Assembly: GCA_947683425.1 (NCBI GenBank)
Contig: CANTUQ010000004.1
Coordinates: 29,508,001-29,572,000 of the forward strand
Direction of reading: 5' to 3'
Length of the DNA stretch: 64,000 nucleotides
Source: Excoecaria cochinchinensis
Lineage: Eukaryota; Streptophyta; Magnoliopsida; Malpighiales; Euphorbiaceae
Positions 61,373-64,000 of the stretch are shown here, piece after piece; positions within the stretch are counted from its first letter, which is position 1, and every line of letters begins with the position of its first letter. Below the pieces are notes generated by a model. The model saw only the letters and a program-made list of their open reading frames with translations. It was not told where the DNA came from and made no database searches. The translations under genes were made by a program, and so were the position numbers.

Positions 61373-64000
61373 TGTCACACCCCAAATCAGGCCTGGTCGG
61401 AATTGGCACGTTAAGTCGGGAATTCATGGGTATTTCAGTAATTTATGCTTGAGGAAGATTGGATAATAAGGATTTAATGGCAAAGTAATTAATTAAGTAT
61501 GTTAAGAAGAGAAATGTTAGAGTGTGCTTGTAGTGTATGGATGTAGGATATAAGTGGGTTAAGAGGTTTTATAGTGTGGGTTTGTAGGTATGGTGCCTTG
61601 GATGTAAGTGGGTTTTTAAGAAATGATTTGGTGTGACTTAAGTTTGGTGCCTTGAAGATATTATTGTAAGAGGTGTTAGTGTGTGTATTGTGTATGGTGC
61701 AAGGAGGAATAAGTCAAAAGTGGGATTTTTGGTCCTATAGGAAGTTGACAAGTGGATTGGTAGGTGAGCAATTAATGAGAAAGGAGATAAAGGAAAAGAA
61801 GAAAGAGAGGGAGAGCAGAAATTCACGTTGGGCTCTCTTCTCTCTCTCCCGTTCTTTCTCTTCTTCTCTTCTTTCCCGTTGCTTGTTCTTCCTCTCTTGG
61901 CTGGGTGTGAGTTGGAGCTGATTTGGAAGTGTTTGGGAGCGAGATTGAGAAGGTAAGTGGTTGGATTTTGGATATTTGTGTTTGGATCTTCTTCTTCTTC
62001 TTCTTCTAGTTGCTTTTGATTTTGGGAATTTAAGGTTTGGAAGAGTAATTTGTGAGTTTTTGGTTTGTGCAAGCTTTGGGTTTCAAGAGAAAGTGGGTTC
62101 TTGAAGGTTGAAGAGTGAAGCGTCATTCCTGGTTTGGGAGTTGTGTTTGAGTGTGTGTGTTTGGGAGCTTCGATTTATGAATTCGACTTCGTGAGTTATT
62201 TTTCCTAATTCTCACTTAGGTTGTAAATGTGTTTGTATTGTTTAAATTTCTAAAATTTTGAGTGTTTTGGCATGTGTATATGCATGATTGATGTGGATAA
62301 ATGTGTTAGTAATGCATGATTAGGATTGAATGGAAGGTATGTGAGTTTGGGAAATTTATTGTTTTGTATGTAAATGTGTTTATGCATGTGTTCTTGATAA
62401 TTTCCGGAATTTTGGTTGTGATATGTTCTTGATGAGGCATGTATGTTATGGGTTTTTGTTTGGTTAAAGTAATTTTGCATGAGCAATTGTAGTGATTTTG
62501 TGGATTGATGTGGTTTTCGCTGCAATTTTGTAGGTATTAGAAATTTTTTGGTATTGTGAGTTTGAATTGATATTTGGTGTGAAATTAATTGTTGATAAAT
62601 ATTATAATGTGGTTATTGATGTTGATGGGTGGCTGGATTTGAGGTAAGAGACCATTTAAATGTGATTTGTGTGTTGTGGGTGTGTTTTGGAAGAGGGAGA
62701 AATCTGCAGAATTCTGCAGATTTTGTGAATCCCAACTTTGTCGCGATCACGACACTGTTACGAGCGCGATAGAGACCTGTGATCTTGGCCTGTGCTGTCA
62801 TGAGCCCGTGACAGCAAAAGTTGATGTGCTCTTTGTCGCGAGCGCGACATCGTCGCGATCGCGACAGAGCACAATGCTGGCCTGCGCTATTGTGAGCACG
62901 CGATCTGTCGCGAGCCCGTGATGGCAAAACTTAGACTCTCTATCGTGATTGCGACAGAGCCCGAATTTCCCCTCCTTCCCGCGATCGCGAAGCCCGTCGC
63001 GCGCACGCTGTGAAGAGACTATGGTCTCTGTCGCGAGCGCGACAGACGTCGTGAACACGATAGTTCAGTTGTGCTAAATGAGTTTTCTTTGACGAACGTG
63101 TGTGGTTTTGAACTCCAAGTTTCTTTTGAGTGCCCTTAAGCCTCATATCTATTAATTTATGAGTTATGCGAATGCGAATCTATGATATGAATATGCCTAT
63201 ATGTATGTATATATATATATGTATGTAATCTAGAATATTATGGGATGAATGGATTGGATTATGCATGGTTTATACTTAGTTATCCTCATCTATCGCATGA
63301 TTAGGATTTTGTATTTATAATCACTGGTATGATAGTGTTTCCATACTTGACCCTGATATGCTTTGGAATTTTGGGATAATGTTAAAGTGTGTTGACTGTA
63401 TTACATTATATGCTTTGCAATATGATTTATATGAGGTATGATTGACATTATGAACTTATGTATATGTCTACTATACTCTGGTTTATGCATGTTGGATTAT
63501 ATTATGTGACTCGAAACATGATTTGTATTACGCATGACCTGCTAGAGTCAGTTCAGTGGAAAGTTAGGCATGCCTAATAGAGTCTCTTAGCTGCAGCACC
63601 TGTGAATGTTTGGACCCTGATCAGGTCCCCGTTTGGTTCCTCGCGAACCCTTTATGTGTTCGGATCCTCGCGATTCTTTTTAATGCGTTTGGATCTTGTT
63701 TAGGATCCCCCCTCACTGAAATGTTTTAAAAAGCAAAAAGGTTTTCGATTCGTACCCGTAAGGTACCCTTGTGGCTGGCTGGTACCCGTAAAGTACTGTC
63801 CGTATACTCGTTATCCACTATTTTGAGTCAGCAGGTATTCTGTTTGTCTGATATGAATATGAGAATATGATGACCGTTTGGGTAAGATTTCAGTAATGTG
63901 AATCAGCTATCTTTCGGAATGTGATCATGAAAGTCTGAGTGGTCTGAATGTGACTCAAGTATGTATTTGTATATGCTTTTCCGCCTATGTTTTATTTTGA
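61373..64000 (+). mobile_element. 3' LTR of TR-GAG2, cut by the window edge
   Basis: The first 2628 bp of the LTR, colinear with 56223 onward. It differs by scattered substitutions, small gaps, a longer TTC run (61987-62007) and the dyad block. No primer site or outer end is visible in the window. Confidence 0.93.
62737..63065. repeat. CG-dyad block in the TR-GAG2 3' LTR
   Basis: Compared with the 5' copy it has two extra unit-like pieces (ACTGTTACGAGCGCGATAG and ACGTCGTGAACACGATAG) and lacks one (CATGACATAGTCGCGAGCGCG). Spacers between units are nearly unchanged. Confidence 0.88.

Larger units (their letters stand above)
56223..64000 (+). mobile_element. TR-GAG2: gag-only Ty3 element with 3.9-kb LTRs, cut by the window edge
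   Basis: 5' LTR 56223-60115 (3893 bp), primer site 60121-60133, gag remnant 60243-60841, polypurine tract before 61373, then a 3' LTR from 61373 to the window end (2628 bp visible). The inside is only 1257 bp, so two thirds or more of any full copy would be LTR. No pol genes are present. The LTRs are very similar over most of their length, which suggests a fairly recent insertion. The target duplication cannot be tested. Confidence 0.93.

Overview
The window is nuclear DNA of a flowering plant, most likely a eudicot. It is AT-rich and made almost entirely of nested transposable elements, like heterochromatic or intergenic DNA of a repeat-rich plant genome. I could not support any cellular protein-coding gene, rRNA gene or tRNA gene. 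tRNA-like matches are retrotransposon primer binding sites. All transposon reading frames I could read are damaged. The species cannot be named from this sequence.

Left third (1-22 kb). A Tat/Ogre-type LTR (1-997, minus) cuts an old Ty3 LTR that still has its 3' end, primer site and gag start (998-3446, plus). It abuts a truncated Ty1/copia element (3447-10975, minus), which holds an Angela-like solo LTR with a perfect target duplication (5735-7367) and a decayed LTR with a CACTA-like end (4166-5500). The copia element cuts a PIF/Harbinger transposase (10976-12880, minus), which holds a 434-bp Mutator-like MITE. Next comes a hAT transposase (13625-18648, minus), split by a gag-only Ty3 element (TR-GAG1, 14853-18249). 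It is cut on the right by a CACTA terminus at 18649.

Right two thirds (22-64 kb). I read these as one very large minus-strand Ogre/Athila-like element, O1. Its 3' LTR ends at 22979 and its inside is spread over 22980-25727, 38969-39742 and 54146-56222. Three insertion events separate the pieces. (1) A Ty3 solo LTR (25728-26206 plus about 37360-38968; near-duplication GGCAT/GACAT) was split by a second Ogre-like element, O2 (26207 to about 37360), which took in two Tekay-type solo LTRs with perfect duplications (CGTGT, ATGCT). (2) A third Ogre-like element, O3 (39743-54145; CCAGT/CCAGC), took in a nearly complete Tekay chromovirus, E (40984-50288; gag-PR-RT-RH-INT-chromodomain, minus), whose integrase carries a 151-bp hAT MITE. 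(3) A second gag-only element (TR-GAG2, from 56223 past the right edge) has 3.9-kb LTRs around a 1.26-kb core.

Putting the O1 pieces together gives a divergent gene pair inside a retrotransposon. A Plant-Mobile-Domain-like gene runs on the plus strand (TATA at 54414). An ATHILA-ORF1-like gene runs on the minus strand (TATA at 54162, spliced leader at 39532-39742, coding part at 23937-25727). The two TATA boxes are about 245 bp apart, and the interval carries the GACCGACGGG motif also found in O1's own LTR. The other main signal is in the Tekay-type LTRs. They share CG-rich blocks of 17-20 bp palindromes whose sequence and number vary, a string of small GGACC/GGATC hairpins, and a three-hairpin module centred on CTAAGCGTTATCGCTTAG. 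TR-GAG1 has lost all of these from both LTRs.
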